Origin: Dokdonia donghaensis DSW-1
Lineage (GTDB): Bacteria; Bacteroidota; Bacteroidia; Flavobacteriales; Flavobacteriaceae
DNA length: 64,000 nucleotides
Direction: 5' to 3'
NCBI RefSeq assembly: GCF_001653755.1
Contig: NZ_CP015125.1
Location: 60,001-124,000, forward strand
Each line of letters starts with the position of its first letter. Positions within the stretch are counted from its first letter, which is position 1. A program made the translations under genes and the position numbers. Shown here piece after piece: positions 9,201 to 17,952 of the stretch. The notes beneath the pieces are model-generated. The model was not told the DNA's origin. It made no database searches and worked only from the letters and a program-made list of their open reading frames with translations.

Positions 9201-12200
9201 TCAATGGTCAAGATCCTGCAATTTTCACAGTTACATATCACGATAATCCAGGAGATGCAAATGCAAACAATGATGCTCTACCCACCACATTTATTAATAC
9301 TGATGCAGAAGTACAACCTATCACGGCAAGAGTATCAAACACTCAAAACGATGCCTGCTTTGCTATTGTTACTTTTAATATAGTTGTAGCACCTTTACCA
9401 GTTATAAATTCTCCTGTATCACTAAGTCAATGTGATATTGATCAAGATGGCTTTGCGTTCTTTAATCTAACTGAGGCGCAAGTTTTATTAAGTAGTGATT
9501 CTGAAAATGAGACATTTCTATATTATGACCTTAGTGGTGCTGCAATAGCTAATCCTACAGCGTACACAAACCAAATACAAAACAACGAATCCATAAGCGT
9601 TACCATTTCTACCATAAATGGATGTACACGTCAGGCTCAGATTGACCTTGAGGTAGATACTTCAGAGATTCCTGATACTTTTCAATTAGAATATTTTGAG
9701 TGTGATACAGATAGTGATGGTCAGTCATTATTTGATTTTTCTGATGCTACAGCACAAGTGCTAGCTTTATTTCCTGCTGGACAGATGCTTACTGTAAGCT
9801 ATTACGAAACCCAGCAAGAAGCAGAAACAGAGACCAATCCTATTACGGCAACTATTGATGCCTATACAAATAACCTCACCTATACAGATACAAATGGACA
9901 GCAAGGTATTTGGGTACGTGTAGATGGCGATACTGCAAACGACTGTCGTGGTCTAGGGATACACGTATTGCTTAATGTGGAGGCTAACCCCACTTTTCTA
10001 CCCAACATCTCTTCACTTGAAGAATGTTCACCTATCGCAAATGCTGCTCAATTTGATTTAACCCAGAACGATGCCGAGATTACGGGCGGTGATCCTAATA
10101 TTCTAGTTACTTATTATGAAAATGTAGGGAATTACACGGCGATGAATGCCATTGCTAACCCTACTGCTTTTTCAAACAGTAGCAACCCTCAGACCATTTA
10201 TTACAGTCTTGAGAATGCCACTACGGGCTGTACTACGTTTGATTTTGTCAACCTGGCAATGAACTTTGAGCTCATCGTAAACCAGAACCCTGTACTCACC
10301 ACGCCTACCGAACTTCAAGTTTGTGATGATGATGGTGTGATAGATGGACTTACCACGGTAGACCTCTCTTCAAAAGATATTGAGATTACGGGTGGTTTTG
10401 ATGCAAACCTTACCATCACCTACCACTTAGACCAGGCTGGGGCCGATGCTGGTGATGCAAGTATCCCAGACAAAACAATGTTTACAATGACCACCAACCC
10501 TCAGATTGTAGTGGCTCGTGTGACCGATAATACGACGGCTTGCTACTCAACAGTAAATCTTAGTGTGCGTAGCTTCCCAGTGCCGGTACCCGTAACCCCT
10601 GCAGATTATGAGGAGTGTGATGATGATAACGACGGTGTTTTTGACTTCTTCGTGCTCTCCTCTAGAGACGCCGAAATCACCGGTGGTGACCCAACCCTTA
10701 CTGTAGCCTATTACCTCACCCAGGCAGATGCAGATAATGCACCGGTGGGTCAGGAGCTTGATAATATGATGTATATCAACAATGAGCCTTTTGAGCAAAT
10801 TGTATATGCTCGCGTTTTTAACGATGCCGGTTGTTACAGCACTACACCGCTTACCCTGCGTGTGCTCAACACCCCGATGCCTAACCAAGATGCGCTTCCA
10901 TACGCGCTGTGTGATGACGATACCGATGGGCTTCAAATATTTGATTTGAGTACGCAAGAAGCTAATATCTTAGGTGGTTTAGACCCTACAATGCATACGG
11001 TAGAGTGGTTTTCTTCTCTCGCTTCCGCGGAAGCTGGAGCTCCTGCCATTGCAACTCCTAACGCTTATACGAGCAATACCGCTACCGTATATGCCCTAGT
11101 AACCGACACTGCACAGATGACCACTACAATGACCTTCTGTAGTAATATTGCCCCTTTAGAACTTATTGTAAACCCATTACCAACCCCTACCCAACCTGCC
11201 GAATATGAGCTCTGTGATGATATAGAAAGTGGTAGTGATACCGATGAGTTTGCAAGCTTTGATTTACGTAGCCGTGATGATGAGATTACCGGTGGTAATG
11301 ACGATTGGAGTGTGAGCTATCACCTCACCCAAGCAGATGCAGATGCCGGTACGCCCGTACTTACAGATATGTATCAGAATGTAGTAATGGCAAACCAAAC
11401 CATCTTTGTACGTGTAGAAGATATTGTAACGGCTTGTTATGAGACCATCACCTTAACCTTAGTGGTAAATCCATTACCATCACCTACCACCATAGCACCG
11501 GTAGAGGAGTGTGATACAATGGCAAATGATGGCGACCCAGATAATGATGGGGATGCTATTTTTGATCTTACAGGTCAAGTAACGACAGACATTATTAATG
11601 GCGAGGCCTTTGTGGGACTTACCTTCCACGAGACAATTGCCGCTGCAGAGCTAGGTACACCAGCCATTGCAAACCCAGCAGCCTACCAGACGGTATCAAG
11701 AACTATTTATGTAAGAGCTACAGATACAGACCCTGCTACCAGCACTGAGTGTTACCGTATCGTAGAGTTAGAACTTATCGTGCAACCTGCACCGGTACTA
11801 CCTACCACTATCCCAGACCTTACCGAGTGTGATGATGATGGGGACGGGCAAGCGCTGTTTGACCTTACACAAAACGATGCCGTGATCTACGGGACACAAA
11901 CCCCAGCAGCTGTAACCCTTACGTATCACGAGACACTTGCCAGTGCAGAAGCAATGGTAGGCAGTGCGGCAGATATGCCTATTGCAGACCCTGTAAACTA
12001 CCTTGCCAGTGCACCGGTAACCCAGCTGTGGGTACGTCTAGAAGACACCGCAACAGGTTGTACTGTAGTAGGTACTTTTAATCTAAACATCGCAATGATT
12101 CCTACCATCACCCCACCAGGACTTTTTGAAGCCTGTGATAGTGCGGGTGCCCTCGTAGGAACCGATGATGATGGGATTACTACTTTTGACCTTACCAGCC

Positions 12201-15106
12201 TTGATGCAGGTATTACCGGTGGAGATCCAGCCCTTACCGTGACCTACTATGAGTCGCAAGCAGACCTAGATGCAGGTATTGCAAATGCTATTGCCACACC
12301 AGCGGCATATATCAATGATGGTACTAGTCCGCAGACGCTTTTTATCTTAGTAAGTAGTAGTGATGCAGGAATGTGTGGTGCAGAGACTACGGTAGACCTA
12401 CAGGTTAATCCGCTACCTGTTATTGGAGAACCTTTACCAGAAGCGATAGCTTGTGATGAAGATAATGATGGTTTTGGAGCCTTTGACTTGCAACAATATA
12501 ATGATGACTTGTTAGCAACGCTTACAGATATCACCCTACGTTTTTATGAAACCCTAGATAATGCCACGGCAGACACGGGAGCAGGGCAGATAGATATTAC
12601 CGTTCCTTATAACAACATCACAGGGATGACCTCACTGTATGTGGTAGCACAAGATACCAACCCTGCAACGGCAACGGCTTGTACTAAGATTTATGAGTTT
12701 GAGCTTGTGGTGTATCCTATCCCAGAGATTCCTGCAGCCCTTGAAACACTTACCGAGTGTGATAATGATAATAACCTGATGGAAATCATAGACCTTACTC
12801 AAAATGAGGTTGCCATCATAGGGACACAAGATGCAACCACGCTTGTCATTACCTATCACAATACCCTAGCAGATGCAGAAACGGGTAACAACCCAATTAT
12901 TGATCCAGCCAACTATAACGCAACACAGATGACACCACTTGAGGTAATCTGGGTACGTTTACAAGTAAATGATGGTAGTCCAAATATCTGTGCTGCAGTG
13001 AGCTCTTTTGAAATCTCTGTAGAAAGCCCACCTACGGCAAACCCAGCAAATGATGATCTAGATCTAATGGTTTGTGATGATGATGCAGATACCTTTAATG
13101 TATTTGACCTTACGGTTAATGAGGCAAGTCTTACCGGTGGTGATCCATTACTATCTGTGACCTATTATGCAAGTCTTGCAGACCAGATGAGTGATACTCC
13201 TATTACAGACCCTACAGCTTATACAAACATTCAGAACCCACAGACGATACAGGCAGTAGTCTCTAGCGCAGCAGGATGTACCGACCAGACTACTTTTGAC
13301 ATTGAGGTGTTACCATTACCTACGCCTAACACAATGCCAGATGCCGTGGAGGTATGTGATGCCACGACAGATATTGATACTGATGGCGATGGGGTGATTG
13401 ACGCTGGCTCTGGTTCAGATACCGATGGTTTTGAGAGCTTTGATCTTACGGGTGTGATTGCTCAGATAGGCGGAGGGGAGCCTGTAGATATCTTAGTGTA
13501 TACGGATCTCGCTTTCGCGGAAGCGAACCCAGACGACCCAACGCTTGCAGTGGCAGATGTCACTAACTTTATCAATACCACATCTGGTAACCAAACGCTC
13601 TACGCACGTGTGGAACGTAATGTACCGGGCGATGATGACTTAGACAGCGACGGAAACTTATGTTATGTGATTGTGCCTTTTGAGGTGATTGTAAATCCGC
13701 TACCTGTATTGGCAGAAGCGGGACCTATTGATTATACCTTCTGTGAAGAATTTGATGGAGATGATACAATGGGAAGTGTTGATCTTACGACCCTGGCAGA
13801 TGAGATAGGGATTCTTGCGGCGCCACAGGTAACGAGTGATTTTACGATAAGCTATCACCAGTTACTGGTGCAGGCAGAGGCAAACACGGCTGCACTAAGT
13901 TCGCCATACACGGTGGCAGATGGTGAGGAGCTGTTTGTGCGTATTGAAGATAACACCACGGGTTGTGTGAACTTTACAAGCATCATCTTTACGGTAGAGA
14001 GCCGTCCAGAGGTGTCTCCAGCAGATAATATGGTACAGTGTGCTGATGATCTTGGGATTAATGTTGCGCCTAACCAAGATGAGGCTACCTTTGACCTTAC
14101 CCAGCAAAATGCGATGATTACCGGTGGGGTAGCTGGCACTTCTGTTACTTACTACACCAGCCTGGCAGATGCAGAGGCAATGATAAATGCGATAGACACG
14201 CCTAGTGCTTATGTGAATACAAGTAACCCACAGACTATTTATGCTAGAGCGGTTAATACAGCTAGTAACTGTGAGAGTACGATGGTGGTAGACTTTGAGA
14301 TTTTTGTACAACCACTACCATATACAGACCTTAGCAATGAGGGCGGACAGATTTGTGTGGATGAGATTACGGGTGAAGCGCTTGATCCGTTTACGATAGA
14401 TGGTACGGTAGAAGATCCTCAGATTGGGGTGACTTATAGCTATGCGTGGACACTAGATGGTGCATTGATATCACTAAATCCTGTGGTGACTGTAGATGCT
14501 GCAGGAACCTACCAGGTGCTGGTTACAGCTACGTATGTAGATGGTACGGAGTGTGATTACCTAGCAGAGGCGGTATATACGGCAGAGAGCGCGCCGGTGT
14601 TTGAGGCGATTGTACTAGAACCTTCTTTTAACAGTAGCGGATTATACACGGTAGAGGTGATCAACATCACGGGAGCAAATCCTAACTCTGAGTATGAGTT
14701 TGCTCTAGATGATGGCCCGTTCCAGAGTAGTACGACTTTTACAAATGTGACTCCAGGAACACATACCATTTTTGGAAGACTAGCAAGTGGTAACTGTTCG
14801 ATCTCTGAGTTTGAGATAGGGATCATCGATTACCCACGTTTCTTTACACCTAATGCAGATGGTTTTCACGACACGTGGAATATCATAGGGCTAGGGGTAG
14901 ATCCTAACCTGAATGCGAAGATTTTTATCTTTAATAGATACGGGAAGCTCTTAAAACAACTAAGCCCTACAAGCCCAGGATGGGACGGTACTTTTAATGG
15001 ACAACCGATGCCGAGTAACGACTACTGGTTTAGAGTAGAGTTTACAGAGGTAGATGACTTAGGGACACAGAGAACGGTTAATGGGCACTTTACTTTAAAG
15101 CGATAG
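6287..15106 (+). CDS. giant secreted repeat protein with type IX/gliding-type C-terminal domain
   Basis: The product has 2939 residues. A signal peptide (about residues 1-21, ending VFAQ) directs export. Residues of about 25-480 form an N-terminal module that I do not assign to a named family. From about residue 645 to 2670 there are roughly 20 repeats of 85-105 residues, each opening with a Cys-Asp-rich motif such as ECDDDGDGQALFDLTQ and continuing with a Y-rich segment (TYYE/TYHE), T..NPQTIYARV and a conserved Cys. The Asp runs suggest calcium binding, which is inferred. The last 90 residues (FFTPNADGFHDTWNI, FNRYGKLL, GWDGTFNG, NDYWF) match the CHU_C/gliding-type B sorting domain used by the type IX secretion system. 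It is probably a cell-surface adhesin or gliding-related protein. Two neighbouring repeats are almost identical at DNA level (8799-9410). Opposite-strand frames here are shadows. Confidence 0.92.
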   Translation: MKIQNYALLIVLTLCTLPVFAQLSSTHYLPPLHARDVGGQDITSAYVYLSTPYDDPDTNGIDPITVNISLGNGTLLGTVTIAAGSPASFNVDQSALVDITELNSPLSNKGLIIEAPELIYTSLRVQSLSSNHSGYLTAKGDDALGTRFRVGFSELNNTIDNHNFFSSFMAVEDNTIITVSDYETDVVFEPNITDDVLTITLNAGESYTLSGYSGASTPGNDDGFIGALITSQDDAHPIVVTTGNINANDPSIGQGGSDILIDQIVQERLVGEEYMLVRGNGSDVLERILVIATEANTDVSINGNFLFTLTNPGDFEFIRDNDLFLPNILGEPHRNMYLSTGGGKSVYVYQLIGGDIGTDVANATPGMVFVPPLSCFFQNEVNLIPSVNEISPVFNAYEGRIFITSAVGDQVIVNGTILPAMSALANPGTPDWVTYNVINQTGDITVLSEGPIAVGLVGANFAAGFGGYYSGFAVTPEDTDTDICTAAGPINLLERFDGNPPTGGTWTPPLDSGTDIFDPTTDPISNPSLIYNYVAVGDCNPIDVDITITLVDNPSINVIGDITACETFTLADPATLSGNFLNNPQYYTALQSDPTTALIDWTTPITTTTTVFVYDENPADPDMCPDELSFTVTITDEAIANTVPPVRICDDNTNDGTAIFNLEMLTESIILGTQSASNFTVSWHATEQQAIDNIMPFVTPTAYETTSTIIYARIEGNSSSICFDTTAIDLIVDSQPTANAVPTQNICDDSSADGVENFDLTTLNSIILGTQSDTLYNIDFYPTPTDASSETNLITTPTNFTVTGTETITARIENVSNNNCADFTDITLTIIPQATATDPGSYIVCDDSADGDNTNQFTTFDLSTLDDDILDGQDPAIFTVTYHDNPEDANANNGALPTTFVNTDAEVQPITARVSNTQIDACFAIVTFNIVVAPLPVINSPGSYIVCDDSADGDDTNQFTTFDLSTLDDDILNGQDPAIFTVTYHDNPGDANANNDALPTTFINTDAEVQPITARVSNTQNDACFAIVTFNIVVAPLPVINSPVSLSQCDIDQDGFAFFNLTEAQVLLSSDSENETFLYYDLSGAAIANPTAYTNQIQNNESISVTISTINGCTRQAQIDLEVDTSEIPDTFQLEYFECDTDSDGQSLFDFSDATAQVLALFPAGQMLTVSYYETQQEAETETNPITATIDAYTNNLTYTDTNGQQGIWVRVDGDTANDCRGLGIHVLLNVEANPTFLPNISSLEECSPIANAAQFDLTQNDAEITGGDPNILVTYYENVGNYTAMNAIANPTAFSNSSNPQTIYYSLENATTGCTTFDFVNLAMNFELIVNQNPVLTTPTELQVCDDDGVIDGLTTVDLSSKDIEITGGFDANLTITYHLDQAGADAGDASIPDKTMFTMTTNPQIVVARVTDNTTACYSTVNLSVRSFPVPVPVTPADYEECDDDNDGVFDFFVLSSRDAEITGGDPTLTVAYYLTQADADNAPVGQELDNMMYINNEPFEQIVYARVFNDAGCYSTTPLTLRVLNTPMPNQDALPYALCDDDTDGLQIFDLSTQEANILGGLDPTMHTVEWFSSLASAEAGAPAIATPNAYTSNTATVYALVTDTAQMTTTMTFCSNIAPLELIVNPLPTPTQPAEYELCDDIESGSDTDEFASFDLRSRDDEITGGNDDWSVSYHLTQADADAGTPVLTDMYQNVVMANQTIFVRVEDIVTACYETITLTLVVNPLPSPTTIAPVEECDTMANDGDPDNDGDAIFDLTGQVTTDIINGEAFVGLTFHETIAAAELGTPAIANPAAYQTVSRTIYVRATDTDPATSTECYRIVELELIVQPAPVLPTTIPDLTECDDDGDGQALFDLTQNDAVIYGTQTPAAVTLTYHETLASAEAMVGSAADMPIADPVNYLASAPVTQLWVRLEDTATGCTVVGTFNLNIAMIPTITPPGLFEACDSAGALVGTDDDGITTFDLTSLDAGITGGDPALTVTYYESQADLDAGIANAIATPAAYINDGTSPQTLFILVSSSDAGMCGAETTVDLQVNPLPVIGEPLPEAIACDEDNDGFGAFDLQQYNDDLLATLTDITLRFYETLDNATADTGAGQIDITVPYNNITGMTSLYVVAQDTNPATATACTKIYEFELVVYPIPEIPAALETLTECDNDNNLMEIIDLTQNEVAIIGTQDATTLVITYHNTLADAETGNNPIIDPANYNATQMTPLEVIWVRLQVNDGSPNICAAVSSFEISVESPPTANPANDDLDLMVCDDDADTFNVFDLTVNEASLTGGDPLLSVTYYASLADQMSDTPITDPTAYTNIQNPQTIQAVVSSAAGCTDQTTFDIEVLPLPTPNTMPDAVEVCDATTDIDTDGDGVIDAGSGSDTDGFESFDLTGVIAQIGGGEPVDILVYTDLAFAEANPDDPTLAVADVTNFINTTSGNQTLYARVERNVPGDDDLDSDGNLCYVIVPFEVIVNPLPVLAEAGPIDYTFCEEFDGDDTMGSVDLTTLADEIGILAAPQVTSDFTISYHQLLVQAEANTAALSSPYTVADGEELFVRIEDNTTGCVNFTSIIFTVESRPEVSPADNMVQCADDLGINVAPNQDEATFDLTQQNAMITGGVAGTSVTYYTSLADAEAMINAIDTPSAYVNTSNPQTIYARAVNTASNCESTMVVDFEIFVQPLPYTDLSNEGGQICVDEITGEALDPFTIDGTVEDPQIGVTYSYAWTLDGALISLNPVVTVDAAGTYQVLVTATYVDGTECDYLAEAVYTAESAPVFEAIVLEPSFNSSGLYTVEVINITGANPNSEYEFALDDGPFQSSTTFTNVTPGTHTIFGRLASGNCSISEFEIGIIDYPRFFTPNADGFHDTWNIIGLGVDPNLNAKIFIFNRYGKLLKQLSPTSPGWDGTFNGQPMPSNDYWFRVEFTEVDDLGTQRTVNGHFTLKR
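8799..9410 (+). repeat. Near-identical tandem 306-bp repeat inside the giant gene
   Basis: Two consecutive units offset by 306 bp (102 codons), at about 8799-9104 and 9105-9410, differ at only a few positions (for example GATAACACAAAC versus GATGACACAAAT). The other protein repeats have diverged far more, so this looks like a recent in-frame duplication. Confidence 0.9.
11021..11034. repeat. Palindrome variant GCTTCCGCGGAAGC in the giant gene
   Basis: A perfect palindrome in which both halves changed together (TTC to TCC and GAA to GGA). It is read as LASAEA. The paired change keeps two-fold symmetry. Confidence 0.65.
13511..13524. repeat. Palindrome variant GCTTTCGCGGAAGC in the giant gene
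   Basis: One base differs from the 14-mer. It is read in the AFA frame as LAFAEA. Confidence 0.75.
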
Positions 15107-15310
15107 GTCTTAAGAACTCATAGTGCACTAACAAATTTTAAACATTCATTTGCAACAATTTAATTAAAGAAGAATTGTGGATAAAACCTCTGTGTAGAAA
15201 TGAAACCATAGTATAATCTTGAAACTTTGGAAATGGAACTAAGTCAGAAGTAATTTGTTTAACTTTTACTTTATAGCATTCAAAACCAAAGAGATCCAAT
15301 AGCTTTACTC

Positions 15311-15395
15311 TATAGCCCCGATTGCAATGAAAATCCCGCAACTGCCTGGCAAGGCCGGCGTGAGGAATTGCAATGTAAAGCGGGAAACTCCCTAT
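15311..15395 (+). ncRNA. Structured intergenic element (candidate RNA or repeat)
   Basis: The block opens TAGCCCCGATTGCAATG and closes GGAATTGCAATGTAAAGCGGGA. ATTGCAAT is self-complementary, so its two copies pair, flanked by CCC/GGG and TCC/GGA pairings. This makes a long imperfect hairpin with a GC-rich loop (CTGCCTGGCAAGGCCGGC). From memory, blocks with the TAGCCCCGAT...AGCGGGA frame recur between genes in Flavobacteriia; I cannot confirm this here. Strand and function are unknown. Confidence 0.5.
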
Positions 15396-15576
15396 TCAGA
15401 TAGGCTCTAGCCATCGTGCTCCTTAGAATTATAAAAGTTTACACACGTAGAGACTTTCTTTACAATATAATTATATTTTACGTCTATAGGCTATATTACA
15501 ACTGTTGCTACCTCAACAAAATGCATCACTTTCACAACAAATAGTTAAACTTTTAATTATAATAGTATTACTATCA

Positions 15577-15584
15577 TATCTTTG
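15577..15584 (+). promoter_or_regulatory. -7 box of the TetR gene
   Basis: TATCTTTG ends 4 nt before the ATG at 15589, so the transcript would start at or next to the start codon. The -33 region is TTTT-rich without a clean TTG. Confidence 0.55.
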
Positions 15585-15588
15585 TGAT

Positions 15589-16257
15589 ATGGAAAGATTA
15601 CGCATACAAATCACAATAGATCCAGCCTTGTACACTCGTGATCCAGAGACCACAGACCTAGGTCGTAAGATCGTGAGTAAGAGTATTGAGATGATAGATG
15701 AGCTAGGTTTTGAAAAGTTTACTTTTAAGAAGCTTGGCCTTGCAATTAACTCTAATGAGAGCTCGATATACCGATATTTTGAAAGCAAACACACTCTTCT
15801 AGTATATCTTGTAAGCTGGTACTGGAGTTGGATTGAGTACAAAATTGTTTTTGCGACTACTAACGTAAGTGACCCTTCTGTAAAACTGCTATCTTGTATA
15901 GAACTCCTTACTAAAGATGTTATAGAAGACACGAGTATATCTTATGTAAACGAAGTAATCCTGCACCGCATAATAGTAGCGGAATCATCAAAAGCATACC
16001 ACACTAAAGATATAGATAAAGAAAACTCAAAGGGATACTATAAAACTTATAAGCGAGTGGTACAGCGTGTGAGTGACTTTGTTACAGATATACACCCTTC
16101 GTATGAGTACCCCCATATGCTTATCTCTACGGTAATAGAGGGCGCACATCACCAACGCTACTTTTCAAAACATTTACCATCACTTACAAATGTATGTGAA
16201 GGAAAAAATAACATTACAGAATTTTATAAGGAATTAGTACTTAATGCTATTAAATAG
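15589..16257 (+). CDS. TetR/AcrR family transcriptional regulator
   Basis: A probable DNA-binding repressor of 222 residues. An N-terminal helix-turn-helix is visible: GRKIVSKSIEMIDELGFEKF, then TFKKLGLAINSNESSIYRYF and ESKHTLLVYL, the TetR arrangement. The C-terminal ligand domain is not recognisable to a subfamily. I chose ATG 15589 because the 28 codons upstream overlap the -7 box and encode a hydrophobic, non-TetR-like stretch. It sits directly before the ABC-HlyD-TolC export genes in the same direction, so it plausibly regulates them. That is inference from context. The ligand is unknown. Confidence 0.88.
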   Translation: MERLRIQITIDPALYTRDPETTDLGRKIVSKSIEMIDELGFEKFTFKKLGLAINSNESSIYRYFESKHTLLVYLVSWYWSWIEYKIVFATTNVSDPSVKLLSCIELLTKDVIEDTSISYVNEVILHRIIVAESSKAYHTKDIDKENSKGYYKTYKRVVQRVSDFVTDIHPSYEYPHMLISTVIEGAHHQRYFSKHLPSLTNVCEGKNNITEFYKELVLNAIK

Positions 16258-16284
16258 TTGCATTATATAAAGACACATCTTATT

Positions 16285-17952
16285 ATGAATAAAGAAATGA
16301 CTCCTTGGAAACGTTTTCTAAATATGCTTAAACTCGATAGACGAGATATAAAGCAAATTTTATTTTATGCGATTTTTGCAGGTCTAGTAGCACTCACACT
16401 ACCTCTGGGTATACAAGCGATTATAAACTTAATACAGGGTGCGCAAGTGAGTACCTCTTGGATTGTGCTTGTTGTACTCGTAACACTAGGTGTTGCCTTT
16501 CAAGGAATACTGCAACTTATGCAAATACGTATACTAGAGAATATACAGCAAAAGATTTTTACAAGATCATCTTTTGAATTTGCTTATCGTTTTCCTAAAA
16601 TAAAAATGAGCGAATTACGTGATTTTTACCCTCCAGAGCTTGCAAATAGATTTTTTGATACTCTTACGGTACAAAAAGGATTATCAAAAATATTATTAGA
16701 TTTTCCAGCGGCGATATTACAAATTGTTTTTGGTTTAATGCTGCTCTCCTTTTACCATCCATTTTTTATTATTTACGGTTTTTTACTTGTCATCTTAGTG
16801 TATCTCGTTTTTAAATTTACCGCATTAAGAGGGCTACAAACCAGTCTTACAGAATCTAAGGGTAAGTATAAAGTGGCACACTGGCTACAAGAAATAGCGA
16901 GATCACTTATAAGTTTTAAACTCTCGGGCCGCACCTCACTGGCTATGGAGCGCAATAACACACTTACCGAAAAATACCTTGAGGCTAGAGAGAGTCACTT
17001 TAGAATTCTGGTTATACAGTTTATACAAATGATAGGCTTTAAAGTGCTTGTCACTGCGGGACTCTTACTTATAGGTGGACTATTAGTTCTAAACCAGCAA
17101 ATGAACATAGGTCAGTTTGTGGCTGCAGAGATTATAATCTTACTCGTAATAAGCTCTGTAGAAAAACTTATTACAGGGCTTGAGAGTTTTTATGATGTAC
17201 TTACATCTTTAGAAAAAATAGGGCAAGTGGTAGATAAAGAGATAGATCCTCAGGTAGGTTTTGATCCTTTTGAAAATCATAAAGACACAGATATTCAAAT
17301 AGATAATGTAACCTACGCAACCCCACAAACGGGTGATATACTCTCAAACATAAAACTCAAAATAGAGACAAAAGACAGGCTACTCATAGATGGGGTGTCT
17401 GGGTCTGGTAAAACTACTTTATTAAAACTTATCTCTGGGATTATAGAGCCTACCGCTGGTGCTATTTATATAAACGATCTATCTCTCAAGGGCCTTCGCC
17501 CTAATGCATATAGGTCTCAAATAGGGCAAGTACTCCCAGAACAAAATCCTTTTGAGGGCACGATACTAGAAAATATCACATTTGGCAATAAAGAGATTTC
17601 TCAAGAGCGACTTAACGAGGTTATAAAAATAGTAGGCCTGCAAGATTTTGTGAGACAGCAAACTAATGGTTTGCGTACAATGCTCTTTCCAGAAGGACAG
17701 CAAATCCCGCATACCATATCTAAGCGCATCTTGCTTGCAAGGGCAATAGTACACGAGCCTAGAGTGCTACTTATCAAAGATGCTCTTGAGCATTTTGAAA
17801 GTACAGAGGCACGCGCGATTATGGATTACCTCATCCACCCAGATAGACCTTGGGCACTCGCTGTCTCTAGTAATAATAAAGACTGGCAGACACTATGTAC
17901 TCGATATATCAAACTCGAGAATGGAAAAATCATAACTCAAAAGAAAAACTAA
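16285..17952 (+). CDS. ABC exporter, membrane and ATPase domains, degenerate ATPase
   Basis: A 555-residue half-transporter with about six membrane helices (residues about 20-310) followed by a nucleotide-binding domain. Walker A is intact (DGVSGSGKTTLL). The other motifs are not: the signature position reads HTISKRILLARA instead of LSGGQ, Walker B reads RVLLIKDALEHF with no glutamate after the Asp, and the switch-histidine region reads LAVSSNNKDW. ATP binding looks possible but hydrolysis in the usual way looks doubtful. With the downstream HlyD and TolC proteins it would form a type I-like export path from the inner membrane to outside. The start is ATG 16285; the longer frame begins at TTG 16258 with no support. 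Confidence 0.88.
   Translation: MNKEMTPWKRFLNMLKLDRRDIKQILFYAIFAGLVALTLPLGIQAIINLIQGAQVSTSWIVLVVLVTLGVAFQGILQLMQIRILENIQQKIFTRSSFEFAYRFPKIKMSELRDFYPPELANRFFDTLTVQKGLSKILLDFPAAILQIVFGLMLLSFYHPFFIIYGFLLVILVYLVFKFTALRGLQTSLTESKGKYKVAHWLQEIARSLISFKLSGRTSLAMERNNTLTEKYLEARESHFRILVIQFIQMIGFKVLVTAGLLLIGGLLVLNQQMNIGQFVAAEIIILLVISSVEKLITGLESFYDVLTSLEKIGQVVDKEIDPQVGFDPFENHKDTDIQIDNVTYATPQTGDILSNIKLKIETKDRLLIDGVSGSGKTTLLKLISGIIEPTAGAIYINDLSLKGLRPNAYRSQIGQVLPEQNPFEGTILENITFGNKEISQERLNEVIKIVGLQDFVRQQTNGLRTMLFPEGQQIPHTISKRILLARAIVHEPRVLLIKDALEHFESTEARAIMDYLIHPDRPWALAVSSNNKDWQTLCTRYIKLENGKIITQKKN

Larger units (their letters stand above)
15107..15588. other. Intergenic region between the giant gene and the TetR gene
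   Basis: About 480 bp without a convincing gene. It holds a structured GC-rich element (15311-15395) and the TetR promoter (15577-15584). A minus-strand frame at 15138-15341 has no recognisable product, runs into the structured element, and is not called. Confidence 0.6.

Noticed and set aside
7298..14826. Many frames of 60-138 codons on the minus strand and one in another plus frame within the giant gene
   Set aside because: They are shadows of a long, signal-peptide-bearing, repeat-coding frame. The plus-frame pair at 8823 and 9192 is just the duplicated module read out of frame.
15138..15341. 67-codon minus-strand frame after the giant gene
   Set aside because: No motif, no promoter, and it runs into the structured intergenic element.
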